From Anaerolineales bacterium UBA4823 (GTDB lineage Bacteria; Chloroflexota; Anaerolineae; Anaerolineales; UBA4823): a DNA stretch of 17,815 nt. The stretch is taken from NCBI GenBank assembly GCA_002402275.1, contig DHFN01000197.1, positions 127 to 17,941 of the forward strand, in the 5' to 3' direction. The position numbers and the translations under genes were made by a program. Below the pieces are notes generated by a model, which had not been told where the DNA came from, did no database searches, and was given only the letters and a program-made list of their open reading frames with translations. Below are positions 6,676 to 14,433 of the stretch, piece by piece (positions within the stretch are counted from its first letter, which is position 1; the number at the start of each line of letters is the position of its first letter).

Positions 6676-6927
6676 ATGTCTAATGAACATAATATCTGGG
6701 ATCGTTGGATCCAAGCTACTAACAAATGGGGATTAATGGGTATTGTTGAAGATATTACCGATTTATTAAGTGGATTCGATGAATTATTCTCGAATCTTCT
6801 CTATTTTGTGCAGCCTTTTGCTTTCTCAGAAAAGCAGAAAAAATTCTTAGACGACCTTATGACCCCGTTGGATGATAAGCCAGTGCGAAAAGCTTTTCTG
6901 GGTTATCTAAAGGATCATAAATTATGA
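6676..6927 (+). CDS. Small hypothetical protein, first gene of the operon
   Basis: An 83-residue soluble, mostly helical protein with no membrane segment, signal peptide or cysteine. I do not recognise the family. The N-terminus is MSNEHNIWDRWIQATNKWGL. The middle is acidic and hydrophobic (DITDLLSGFDELFSNLLYF) and the tail is charged (VRKAFLGYLKDHKL). The start is placed at ATG 6676 rather than the in-frame TTG at 6625, because the -10 element at 6664-6669 would put the transcript start on this ATG. There is no SD, consistent with leaderless translation. Its stop overlaps the next ATG by four bases (ATGA), so the two products are probably made in fixed proportion and may interact with the operon's membrane proteins. 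Confidence 0.75.
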   Translation: MSNEHNIWDRWIQATNKWGLMGIVEDITDLLSGFDELFSNLLYFVQPFAFSEKQKKFLDDLMTPLDDKPVRKAFLGYLKDHKL

Positions 6928-7673
6928 ATCTAGTGAATTTGATTGGGTTAGCTTTTTTGTTTTTATTCATTTTGCTTTTGGTAGCAGCTCATTTCGTTTT
7001 AGACAAGAAAAAAAAGAAATTATTGAGAGAAATCGAAGCGTTCCGATATCTCCGTCGTTCGATTGGTGTGTCGGTTGAAGATGGAAAACGAATCCATCTT
7101 GCTCTCGGATGGGGAAGCCTCTTTGGCGAACCCTTCGGTAGTGGACTTATAGGGCTGAGTACCTTGGATCGGTTCTCGAGGGTCGCTTTATATGGAGATA
7201 AATCACCGATTACCACATCAGGTACCGGTGAACTAATGATCCTATCTCAGGATACTCTCAATCATTCTTATCGAGGTTTGGGGAAACCCAATATAAACCT
7301 AATTAATGAAGCGCAAATGGCTGGTGTAACTCCATTTTCTTATGCAATTGGAACCCAAGCTATTATTAGAGATGAAGATGTTTCTATAGATGTCATCCTT
7401 GGTCATTTTAATAATGAACTTGGTTTAATCCTCGATGCCTCGGAGCGCCAAGGGAATTTATCGATTGGCGGGAGTGATGATCTCACAGCTCAGGCTATCT
7501 TCTATGGTGCTGGGGGGTATCCCTTAATAGGTGAAGAGGTCTATGCAGCGGGTGCTTATTTGGGCAATACTCCGATGCACCAAGCCAGTTTATTAGTTCA
7601 AGATTATATGCGCTGGGGAATTATTGTAGGGATTATCATTGGGATCCTATTAAAGATCGTAGGGGTTTTATGA
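6924..7673 (+). CDS. Membrane-tethered DUF6754-like protein
   Basis: A 249-residue protein with an N-terminal membrane helix (about 4-26), a basic stretch (DKKKKKLLREIEAFRYLRRS), a soluble domain (about 48-225) and a C-terminal helix (about 230-248). By positive-inside logic the soluble domain faces the cytoplasm. It resembles, from memory, proteins labelled DUF6754: GKRIHLALGWG (54-64), GLSTLDRFSRVA (77-88), PFSYAIGTQAI (137-147), DVILGHFNNELGLILDA (156-172) and GEEVYAAGAYLG (203-214) fall in the expected order. That family has no established function. AAGGA lies nine bases before the ATG. Both ends overlap neighbouring genes by four bases. Confidence 0.82.
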   Translation: MNLVNLIGLAFLFLFILLLVAAHFVLDKKKKKLLREIEAFRYLRRSIGVSVEDGKRIHLALGWGSLFGEPFGSGLIGLSTLDRFSRVALYGDKSPITTSGTGELMILSQDTLNHSYRGLGKPNINLINEAQMAGVTPFSYAIGTQAIIRDEDVSIDVILGHFNNELGLILDASERQGNLSIGGSDDLTAQAIFYGAGGYPLIGEEVYAAGAYLGNTPMHQASLLVQDYMRWGIIVGIIIGILLKIVGVL

Positions 7674-8305
7674 AATCTAAGAACAATGTCTCCCTTTCTT
7701 TGATAATTGCAATTTTCAGTGGACTAATCGTATTGATCAGTTATTTCGTAAAGAATACCCTTATCAGTCAGATTAGCACCTTTTTATTACATTGTGGTCT
7801 TATCCTCGGGGCGGTTGCTTTATGGATTGGAGTTATTAATATGGTGCGGGTGCACGGGGGTCAACTGAGGTCTGGAAAGGGGAATGTTTTCTATCATATT
7901 GCCTTCTTTATTGGATTAATCCTAACCCTCATCCTGGGAGTATTCTATGGAATGGGCAATCCAATGGGCACCTGGCTTTATGATGCAGTGATCGTCCCTA
8001 CTGAAGCGAGTTTATTAGCTGTTTTGGCGGTATCCTTAACCTACCTATTGACCAAAATTATTAACCGGCGTAGAGATTTATTTAGCATTGTTTTTCTGAT
8101 AACAGTTTTAGTAGGATTATTTATCTCAGTACCTTTTCTGGAACAGGAATTTCCATTTTTATCCACAGGAACAAACCTCATAAAATCACTACTGCATTTT
8201 GTAAGTAATGGTGCAGTGCGAGGTATCTTGATCGGGGTTGCATTAGGAAGCATTGCAACTGGTTTAAGAGTTATCTTGGGCTCAGACCGTCCTTACGGAG
8301 GATGA
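7670..8305 (+). CDS. Six-TM membrane protein of the operon
   Basis: A 211-residue integral membrane protein with predicted helices near 8-27, 36-57, 73-92, 108-127, 137-155 and 180-203. A basic loop (KIINRRRD, 129-136) lies between helices four and five, and the tail ends VILGSDRPYGG. No enzyme, transporter or channel signature was recognised. AGGGG precedes the ATG by four bases, and the ATG overlaps the previous stop by four bases. The tight linkage to the DUF6754-like and Cys4-ribbon genes suggests a subunit of one membrane complex; that is inference from gene order only. Confidence 0.82.
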   Translation: MKSKNNVSLSLIIAIFSGLIVLISYFVKNTLISQISTFLLHCGLILGAVALWIGVINMVRVHGGQLRSGKGNVFYHIAFFIGLILTLILGVFYGMGNPMGTWLYDAVIVPTEASLLAVLAVSLTYLLTKIINRRRDLFSIVFLITVLVGLFISVPFLEQEFPFLSTGTNLIKSLLHFVSNGAVRGILIGVALGSIATGLRVILGSDRPYGG

Positions 8306-8307
8306 CC

Positions 8308-10113
8308 ATGGATAAACAATATTGCCCAATGTGTGGTCGTCCCAATCAATCTGATGCCGAAGAATGTGAATTTTGCCATGCTCGTTTGATACCACTGGGA
8401 AATTTAGGGAAGGATTTTACAGAAGAATTAGGTTCCCCTTCAAATGAACAGGAAGATACAGAACGCGAACCAGAAGTACCAGAATGGTTGAGCGATTTAC
8501 GTAAACACAATGCCAAATTACCAGAGGAAAATGAAAATCCGGAAATTTCTGCGGGCAAGGAAGAATTACCGGAATGGCTAAATTTCATAAATCAACGCAC
8601 AACTAGTAATCCGCCTGCCGAATCAGCTGTTCCATTAAACGAATCCTTCGAGGTAGAAGTCTCACCGGAGCAGCAAGTGGAATCGACGGTGCAACCACCC
8701 AAAAATATTAAAACCCACGAAGATAAGGCGTCCCCCAAAATACCATTGCAAGAGGAAAGACAAACTGGAACCGACTTGCCAGAATGGCTGCAAAATATGG
8801 CAGGTAAGGAATGGGATGAGGAGCGTGGTGGCGCGGAATATTTCGGGAGCGTAATCCCACCATTTATCAATATTGATGAATCGTTGATTGAGTCAGAGTT
8901 ACAGGAAGCTGGAACTAAAGAAGAAGCTCTCCCGCCAAATTTGCCAGATCAATCAAAGGAAGAATCCGGAGGAATAGATTTTGGAATCTCCGAGGATGTT
9001 AGCGCCAGCTCTGAAAGCCTAAAAACCCAACCCGAAAGCTCCTCCTTAAAGGAGGAAAAAAAGATAGAGGTGGCAGGACCGTTGGCGGGTTTCAGTGATA
9101 TATTGCCAGTTGAACCTTTCGTTGCGGAAGGAAAGGAAAGCATCAATGTATTAGCGAATTTGCTGATTTCGGAAAAACAAAAACAGCAAGCTGAATTATT
9201 TGAAAAATTAATTACTGAAGAACGTACTCCTAAAACTTCTAAAAGTAAACCGCTTGAACGCTCTAACCCGTTTTTGCGGATACTCATTTTCTTGGGTTTG
9301 TTAACCGCAGCCATCCTGGGTCTTTTTTATCATCCTTTTCCAAACAAACCGACGGAGATGGATGTTGGCGTTTTAGATGCCAGGCAGACAATATCTAATG
9401 TTTCGGAACGATCCCCAGTATTGGTCATTGTAGATTATGAAGCGGGCGATTTTGCGGAGATGCAATCCATTGGATTTGGTTTGATAGACCAATTGATGGT
9501 TAATGGCGCCTATTTAGTACTATTGTCTACCGATCCTTTAGGTCCCCTACAAGCAGACCGATTAATCCGTCAAACTAACCAAATTGGGGAACACCAATAT
9601 CAAGAAGAAGTGAATTGGGTAAACTTAGGATATTTATCTGGGGCTACTACTGGCATCCAAAAATTTATCCAATCTCCCCAGAGTACGATCCCGCTTTTTC
9701 TTAATGGACAGGATATTTGGTCAAAGAAAGAACTTCAAAATATCCACCGGGTTAGTGATTTTTCTTTAGTGGTTTTGCTTACTGAGAATGCAAGCAACGC
9801 CCGTAATTGGATCGAACAGCTAAATGGAAAAATACCATCCAAGAAAATAGTATTTTTGGTGAGTGCTCAAATTGAACCAGTTGTCCAACCGTATTATGCA
9901 GCGGTTAACCCTCAAATGCGAGGGTTAGTGGCTGGAATTAATGGGGGTGCATTTTATGAGACCCAAGCTGGTAGAAACGGTTTAGCCCTGGAGTATTGGA
10001 ATGGTTATAGTTGGATTGTAACCCTAAGTATTGTCCTGATCTTAATAGGTGCTTTGGTCAACTTACTCTGGAATTACAAGAGCTCTGGTTCCGGTAAAGG
10101 GGAGGGAATATGA
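8308..10113 (+). CDS. Cys4-ribbon protein with PEWL motifs and an extracytoplasmic domain
   Basis: A bitopic protein of about 601 residues. A Cys4 zinc ribbon (CPMCGR...CEFC; Cys6, 9, 20, 23) starts it. A long acidic, probably disordered region follows to about 315 with three copies of [V/L]PEWL (57-61, 87-91, 157-161). A membrane helix near 322-341 follows basic residues, so the N-terminus is cytoplasmic. Next comes a folded alpha/beta domain (about 350-550; strands VLVIVDYE, AYLVLLSTD, LVVLLTEN, KKIVFLV) outside, and a second helix near 567-588 leads to a short basic tail. Start: ATG 8308 is preferred over 8302, because GGAGG (8297-8301) is six bases from it but directly abuts 8302. The PEWL motifs look like docking sites for a partner. 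Family function unknown. Confidence 0.85.
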   Translation: MDKQYCPMCGRPNQSDAEECEFCHARLIPLGNLGKDFTEELGSPSNEQEDTEREPEVPEWLSDLRKHNAKLPEENENPEISAGKEELPEWLNFINQRTTSNPPAESAVPLNESFEVEVSPEQQVESTVQPPKNIKTHEDKASPKIPLQEERQTGTDLPEWLQNMAGKEWDEERGGAEYFGSVIPPFINIDESLIESELQEAGTKEEALPPNLPDQSKEESGGIDFGISEDVSASSESLKTQPESSSLKEEKKIEVAGPLAGFSDILPVEPFVAEGKESINVLANLLISEKQKQQAELFEKLITEERTPKTSKSKPLERSNPFLRILIFLGLLTAAILGLFYHPFPNKPTEMDVGVLDARQTISNVSERSPVLVIVDYEAGDFAEMQSIGFGLIDQLMVNGAYLVLLSTDPLGPLQADRLIRQTNQIGEHQYQEEVNWVNLGYLSGATTGIQKFIQSPQSTIPLFLNGQDIWSKKELQNIHRVSDFSLVVLLTENASNARNWIEQLNGKIPSKKIVFLVSAQIEPVVQPYYAAVNPQMRGLVAGINGGAFYETQAGRNGLALEYWNGYSWIVTLSIVLILIGALVNLLWNYKSSGSGKGEGI

Positions 10114-10817
10114 ATTTACCAGCAGGTGGGATAAATCTTGCCGCGACAATCATTGGTGTCATATTAACCTTAATTATTTTCAGTTATGTTTTGGGGGATA
10201 ATTTTCTTTTCCGTTTGGCTGTTTCGCTTTTTATTGGGGTCGCTTCGGGTTTTGGATGCTTGATTACATACCGGAGTATCCTTTATCCTTCGCTACTCCA
10301 ACCATTGCTCCAAAACCCTCAACAAGGATTGATGACCATCTCGATTCCTTTGATATTGAGCTTATTATTAGTATTTAAGTTTTCACCCCGTTGGTCAAAT
10401 GTTGGAAATCCAAGTGTTGCCTTGATGGTTGGAGTTGGAGCTGCGACAGTCGTAGGCGGGGCAGTACAAGGAACCTTATTGCCTCAAATACTTGCCAGCA
10501 TTAATCAATTTGACCTCCCCATGATGAGGAATATGGGTATCAACCCTGTGTTAGGGATATTGGAGGGAGGAATAGTATTATTGGGGACAATCACCACTTT
10601 AGCTTATTTTCATTTTGGAGTAAGGCAAGAGGCGGATGGGAAAGCTAACCGAGCTGCCTGGTTAGTCCCTTTAAGTTGGATGGGACAATTTTTTATTGCG
10701 ATTGCATTAGGTTGGATTTTTTCCGGAGTATTACGAGCGGGTTATGTGGCTTTTTTCGAAAGAGTTCGTTTCGTTGTTGAGGCTATCCTTAATCTTTTAA
10801 AGGCCATTCAATTATGA
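10110..10817 (+). CDS. Second six-TM membrane protein of the operon
   Basis: A 235-residue integral membrane protein with predicted helices near 8-29, 33-53, 74-90, 102-122, 147-168 and 184-206. An amphipathic C-terminal helix follows (about 212-233; RVRFVVEAILNLLKAI) and could lie on the membrane surface. Glycine-rich helices (GVGAATVVGGAVQG, 108-121) are conspicuous. No transporter family was recognised. GGGGAGGG precedes the ATG by four to five bases. It overlaps both neighbours by four bases and lies directly before the ASKHA gene, so it may be the membrane partner of that protein (inference). Confidence 0.82.
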   Translation: MNLPAGGINLAATIIGVILTLIIFSYVLGDNFLFRLAVSLFIGVASGFGCLITYRSILYPSLLQPLLQNPQQGLMTISIPLILSLLLVFKFSPRWSNVGNPSVALMVGVGAATVVGGAVQGTLLPQILASINQFDLPMMRNMGINPVLGILEGGIVLLGTITTLAYFHFGVRQEADGKANRAAWLVPLSWMGQFFIAIALGWIFSGVLRAGYVAFFERVRFVVEAILNLLKAIQL

Positions 10818-12559
10818 GCGTCTCTCTAGTCAAAGCCGATTCTTTATTAGCTATTGATGTGGGAACGATTAATACGCGCGTCTCATTGTTTGATGTTGTA
10901 GATGCCCGTTATCGTTACCTGGGCAGTGGAGTGGCTCCTACAACCATAAACGCACCCTTCAATGACATAAATGAGGGGATCAATCAAGCGATTGAATCAT
11001 TGCAGGTTATTACGGGTAGGGTATTGCTGACTGAAGAAGCACAATTAATAACCCCCGAAAAGGTTGATGGTAGCGGGGTTGATCTAGTTGCTGCAACGAT
11101 CTCTGCCTATGCTCCCGTAAAAGTGATTGTTTCGGGGTTGTTAGAGGATATTTCTACGGAGAGCGCATTCCGTTTAGCTCGATCAATATCATCCATCATC
11201 CTGGAAAGATTCGGCTTGAATGATCATCTGACTTCCCAGGAGCGTCTTAATTCGATCATTCAATCTCAGCCGGATTTAGTGATCGTGGCAGGGGGAAGTG
11301 AGCGAGGGGCTGAAAACGCGGTGTTAAAAATCATTGATACGGTGGGTTTGGCGTGTTATCTTTTACCAGAGAATCATCAGCCCAAGGTTTTGTTTGTCGG
11401 GAATTCACAATTATCCGAGAAATTAAAACAAACCCCTTTAATTGGTCAGACCATCCGTATTGCACCGAACATTCACCCGACCATAGATGTTGAACAATTA
11501 CAGCCAGCGCAAGGTGAATTAATAGAGGTTTTTCGTTCGATTCAAACGAGAGAGATTGGTGGATTTTCTTTATTGGATACCTGGACAAAAGGGACAACTA
11601 TTCCTGCTTCTTTTGGTTGGGAGAGGGTTGTTCGGTTATTAAGCACAATTTATGATTCCCAAAAAGGTGTTCTTGGAGTAGATGTAAGCACATCGGGTAT
11701 TTGCTTGGCAGCCGGGTTTGGAGGAGAGACTCGTTTGGCTGTATATCCTGAATTTGGATTAATCCATCCTTTCAACAACCTAAATATAAACGAAATCAAG
11801 AAGTGGTTAATCCATGACTTATCGTCTACGGAAATCCAAGATCGGCTCCAAAATAGGGCACTTTATCCAGCTGCCATTCCGATGACCGCAGAAGATCTGG
11901 ATTTAGAGCAGGCAAATGCTGTTGTGCAATTACAAAACAGCCTCCAGCAATTTCTACCCCAAATATCCTCGATTGCGAAGACAAAAGAACCTGATTGGTT
12001 ACCAGGGGTGGAGCCAATTATTGTATCTGGTTCTATATTCACCAATTCCAATAACTTAGCCCAAACTGGACTAACCATCCTAAATGGCGTACAACCAACC
12101 GGTATAACGACGCTGGTATTGGATCAACATCACTTGATTAAAGTCCTCGGAGCAGCTGCAGCAGTAAATCCAGTTTTGGCTATCCAAGCAATGGATTTTG
12201 GAACTTTGCTCAATCTAGCGAGCGTGATCACCCCTCTTGGGCATGCAAAACCAGGCACCCTCATTCTTAAAGCCAAAATCAATTATGCAGATGGAAGGGA
12301 ACAAAAACTGGATGTCCGTTATGGCCAATTGATTTGTCTGCTCTTAGCACCCGGACAGGCTATGGAAATGCACCTTCAACCCTTCCATAAGTTCGATATT
12401 GGCATGGGTGGGGAGGGAGTAGGGGGGAAAGTTCGATTAAATGGCAGCGCTTTAGGTGTGATTATTGATGCACGCGGCCGTCCACTTCATTTTCCTCAAG
12501 ATATGAATAAACGAAGGGAGCTAAACCAACGCTGGTTATTAACGCTTGAAAAACGGTAA
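10814..12559 (+). CDS. GlmL/MutL-like ASKHA (actin-fold) protein
   Basis: A 581-residue cytoplasmic protein resembling the GlmL/MutL family, named after genes beside glutamate mutase and belonging to the sugar-kinase/actin/Hsp70 ATPase fold. The first phosphate loop is clear (LLAIDVGTINTRVSLFD, 11-27), as is VIVAGGSERGAEN (156-168), the family's 'AGGTDGG' segment. In the second phosphate-loop position the usual 'DVGGATTD' is replaced by GVDVSTSGICLA (288-299). VSGSIFT (404-410) and VLGAAAAVNP (444-453) match later nucleotide-site segments, and LGVIIDARGRPL (547-558) is a conserved-looking tail. No mutase subunit genes are nearby, so a role in B12 enzymes is doubtful here. Gene order favours an FtsA/PilM-like role at the membrane (inference). 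Confidence 0.85.
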   Translation: MSVSLVKADSLLAIDVGTINTRVSLFDVVDARYRYLGSGVAPTTINAPFNDINEGINQAIESLQVITGRVLLTEEAQLITPEKVDGSGVDLVAATISAYAPVKVIVSGLLEDISTESAFRLARSISSIILERFGLNDHLTSQERLNSIIQSQPDLVIVAGGSERGAENAVLKIIDTVGLACYLLPENHQPKVLFVGNSQLSEKLKQTPLIGQTIRIAPNIHPTIDVEQLQPAQGELIEVFRSIQTREIGGFSLLDTWTKGTTIPASFGWERVVRLLSTIYDSQKGVLGVDVSTSGICLAAGFGGETRLAVYPEFGLIHPFNNLNINEIKKWLIHDLSSTEIQDRLQNRALYPAAIPMTAEDLDLEQANAVVQLQNSLQQFLPQISSIAKTKEPDWLPGVEPIIVSGSIFTNSNNLAQTGLTILNGVQPTGITTLVLDQHHLIKVLGAAAAVNPVLAIQAMDFGTLLNLASVITPLGHAKPGTLILKAKINYADGREQKLDVRYGQLICLLLAPGQAMEMHLQPFHKFDIGMGGEGVGGKVRLNGSALGVIIDARGRPLHFPQDMNKRRELNQRWLLTLEKR

Positions 12560-12576
12560 TGGCACCATTCTTGCAA
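12560..12576 (+). promoter_or_regulatory. Sigma-54-type (-24/-12) promoter motif
   Basis: TGGCAC (12560-12565), five bases, then TTGCAA (12571-12576) gives the exact GG-N10-GC spacing of RpoN promoters (consensus TGGCAC-N5-TTGCW). It begins one base after the stop codon of the ASKHA gene. Transcription would start near 12586, seven bases before ATG 12593 and 28 before ATG 12614. Whether this organism has RpoN cannot be seen here. Confidence 0.5.
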
Positions 12577-12592
12577 TAAACAAGCTACAATT

Positions 12593-13648
12593 ATGAACGC
12601 GCAGATTGTCCACATGAAATCCTTCGTTACCATTCGCCGTGAGTGCTTCTTACCTCAAGAAGGGAAAGTACTGGTTCGAAAAGGGCAGCATGTCCTTCCC
12701 GATGAGGTATTGGCAGTTTGTGAATCTTTACCAGAATATTTATTATTTGATTATGCTCGTGGACTAGGATTGCCAGCTCAAAAGGCGGATCGGCTTTTGC
12801 AAGTAAAAGTTGGACAAGAGATAGAAGAGAAGGATATTCTCGCAGGTCCTGTAGGGTGGGCAAAAAGAGTTGTTCGTAGTTCAAAAAAGGGGAAAGTTGT
12901 CTTGGCTGGAGATGGACAACTGCTATTAGGGGTAGTGAAACCCCCGTTTGAATTGAAAGCGGGATTTGAGGCAATCGTAGCGGATTTAATAGCTGGGCGT
13001 GGGGTGATCTTGGAAACCAATGGAGACTTAATTCAAGGGATTTGGGGAAATGGCAAATGTAGTAGCGGTGTGCTAATGAATCCATATCAAGCTGCCGAGG
13101 AAGAATTAAGTGCAGAGCATTTTACATTGGATATGCGAGATGCTGTTCTTATGGGGGGATGGGTATCAAAACCAAGCACCTTAAAATCTGCTGCTGAGTT
13201 CCCGTTGCGTGGTGTAATTTTAGGTGGTCTAGCAGCAAATTTGATCGGTCTTGCCAGGGAAATGCCTTATCCTATTCTTGTCTTAGACGGATTTGGGGCG
13301 ATCGGAATGAATAGCCTGGCTTACCAGATACTCAGTAAAAATGAAAGAAAACAAATTTCAATTAATGCGGGTGAATGGGATCGGCTTAATGGCACACGCC
13401 CTGAAGCAATTGTCGGGCTCTCTGAGATTGAAAGTGAAGAAATGGTTTCTGATTTAGTTGAATTATCAGCAGGGCAAACAGTCCGAATTTGTAATTCACC
13501 CTATTTTGGAAAAATTGGGCATTTGGAACGGATCATACCGGGAAGAACTATCTTGTCAAATGGGATTTCAATCCATGCTGGAGAAATCTTATTAGAAGAT
13601 GGAGAAAAAGTAATCTCACCTTTAGATAATATTGAAGTGATTCTATAA
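12593..13648 (+). CDS. Uncharacterised protein with barrel-sandwich and KOW-like segments
   Basis: A 351-residue soluble protein with no membrane helix. The N-terminal 120 residues look like paired sandwich-barrel motifs, as in biotinyl/lipoyl, RnfC or RNA-polymerase hybrid barrels: GKVLVRKGQHVLPDEVLAVC (24-43), KVGQEIEEKDILAGPVG (72-88) and SKKGKVVLAGDGQLLLGVV (97-115). No modifiable lysine motif is evident. The middle contains RGVILGGLAANLIGLA (206-221) and PILVLDGFGAIGMN (227-240), resembling an alpha/beta domain. The C-terminus has AGQTVRICNSPYFGKIGHLERI at 293-314, very like a KOW strand pair. There is no SD before ATG 12593; ATG 12614 is an alternative. It begins 33 bases after the ASKHA gene, behind the sigma-54-like motif. 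Function unknown. Confidence 0.8.
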   Translation: MNAQIVHMKSFVTIRRECFLPQEGKVLVRKGQHVLPDEVLAVCESLPEYLLFDYARGLGLPAQKADRLLQVKVGQEIEEKDILAGPVGWAKRVVRSSKKGKVVLAGDGQLLLGVVKPPFELKAGFEAIVADLIAGRGVILETNGDLIQGIWGNGKCSSGVLMNPYQAAEEELSAEHFTLDMRDAVLMGGWVSKPSTLKSAAEFPLRGVILGGLAANLIGLAREMPYPILVLDGFGAIGMNSLAYQILSKNERKQISINAGEWDRLNGTRPEAIVGLSEIESEEMVSDLVELSAGQTVRICNSPYFGKIGHLERIIPGRTILSNGISIHAGEILLEDGEKVISPLDNIEVIL

Positions 13649-13696
13649 AGTTTAAGAACGATATATTTTGTTATCCCTCAAAAGGAGGAGAAGGTT

Positions 13697-14254
13697 ATGG
13701 CTTTCGAAGATTTAGACCTAAATGAAGATATGGATGCAAGTCCACCCCCGGAAAAGCGTTCTAACCGAACTTTTATTATCATTGCATTAGGATTGATCTT
13801 TTTTGCATTGATCATTGTCGCTTTTTTGGCCGCTTATGCTCTATATTATGTGCCTAGACAACGCCAGAATCAAGCAAATCAAGTTGCAACAGTGAATGCT
13901 CAAAATACTGAAGTCGCCATGAGCATTTTATCTACAAATATAGCAAAATCCTTTACTGCTACACCAGAAGCAACTGCAACCAGCGCGCCGATAGTCGAAG
14001 GGGCAACTAACACACCTGTGGTGGTTATTCCCACAAATACATTGATACCCACTGGGGATCCGAGGACAGCAACTGTGGCTGCGTTATTTACTCAAGCTGC
14101 TCAAGTCCAGCAGACTCTGGTTCCGACCACTACAACCACTGCTTTACCCACAACCGGCTTTGCAGACGAGGTTGGCGTACCTGGCTTAATTGGGTTGGCT
14201 GTATTATTGTTAATTGTGATTTTCTTTGCTCGCCGACTGAGGACAGCGAGATAA
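13697..14254 (+). CDS. Doubly anchored Thr-rich protein with LPTTG tail
   Basis: A 185-residue protein with a short acidic cytoplasmic head, a membrane helix (about 25-50) and a Thr/Ala/Gln-rich stalk (55-148, with runs such as VPTTTTTALPTTG). At the end come LPTTG (150-154), a hydrophobic stretch (about 161-178) and a basic tail (ARRLRTAR). That end has the layout of a sortase sorting signal: LPxTG, hydrophobic segment, positive tail. GGAGGAG (13684-13690) precedes the ATG by six bases. It is the last gene of the operon, 48 bp after its neighbour and behind the same possible sigma-54 promoter. If cleaved by sortase it would be surface-linked while still held by its first helix; otherwise it is a hairpin with two membrane anchors. 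No sortase gene is in the window. Confidence 0.82.
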   Translation: MAFEDLDLNEDMDASPPPEKRSNRTFIIIALGLIFFALIIVAFLAAYALYYVPRQRQNQANQVATVNAQNTEVAMSILSTNIAKSFTATPEATATSAPIVEGATNTPVVVIPTNTLIPTGDPRTATVAALFTQAAQVQQTLVPTTTTTALPTTGFADEVGVPGLIGLAVLLLIVIFFARRLRTAR

Positions 14255-14281
14255 GTTTGAAGATGAACGGATAAAATTATC

Positions 14282-14373
14282 ATAGACCCTAAGGATTTTA
14301 TATTTATTTGCGATTATTGATTTGACGAAAATAATTTGCTTGAATTTAGAAACTAAAAACCTTTAGGGTCTAT
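14282..14373. repeat. Palindromic element, copy 2 (AGACCCTAA arms)
   Basis: ATAGACCCTAAGGATTTT (14282-14299) faces AAAACCTTTAGGGTCTAT (14356-14373); 16 of 18 positions pair. The arms match those of the element at 1373-1436, while the 56-base centre is different and AT-rich. It lies in the convergent gap between the LPTTG gene (28 bases away) and the regulator gene (60 bases away), so it may end both transcripts, or it may be a mobile MITE-like element. Confidence 0.78.
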
Positions 14374-14433
14374 ATAATTTAACAAATTTGAAAATAGCAA
14401 ACCATCTATAAATTTACTTCCCCTTTATAAACA

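Noticed and set aside
8302..8307. ATG at 8302 as the start of the Cys4-ribbon gene
   Set aside because: GGAGG (8297-8301) directly abuts it, which is too close; ATG 8308 has the proper six-base spacing.
10814..12559. Functional glutamate mutase locus
   Set aside because: No mutase E or S subunit, B12-binding DxHxxG protein or methylaspartase is encoded nearby, and the second phosphate loop is not the family form.
12627..13085. A 152-codon minus-strand frame inside the barrel/KOW-like gene
   Set aside because: It lies wholly within a well-supported plus-strand gene, has no ribosome site and encodes no recognisable domain; a shadow frame.
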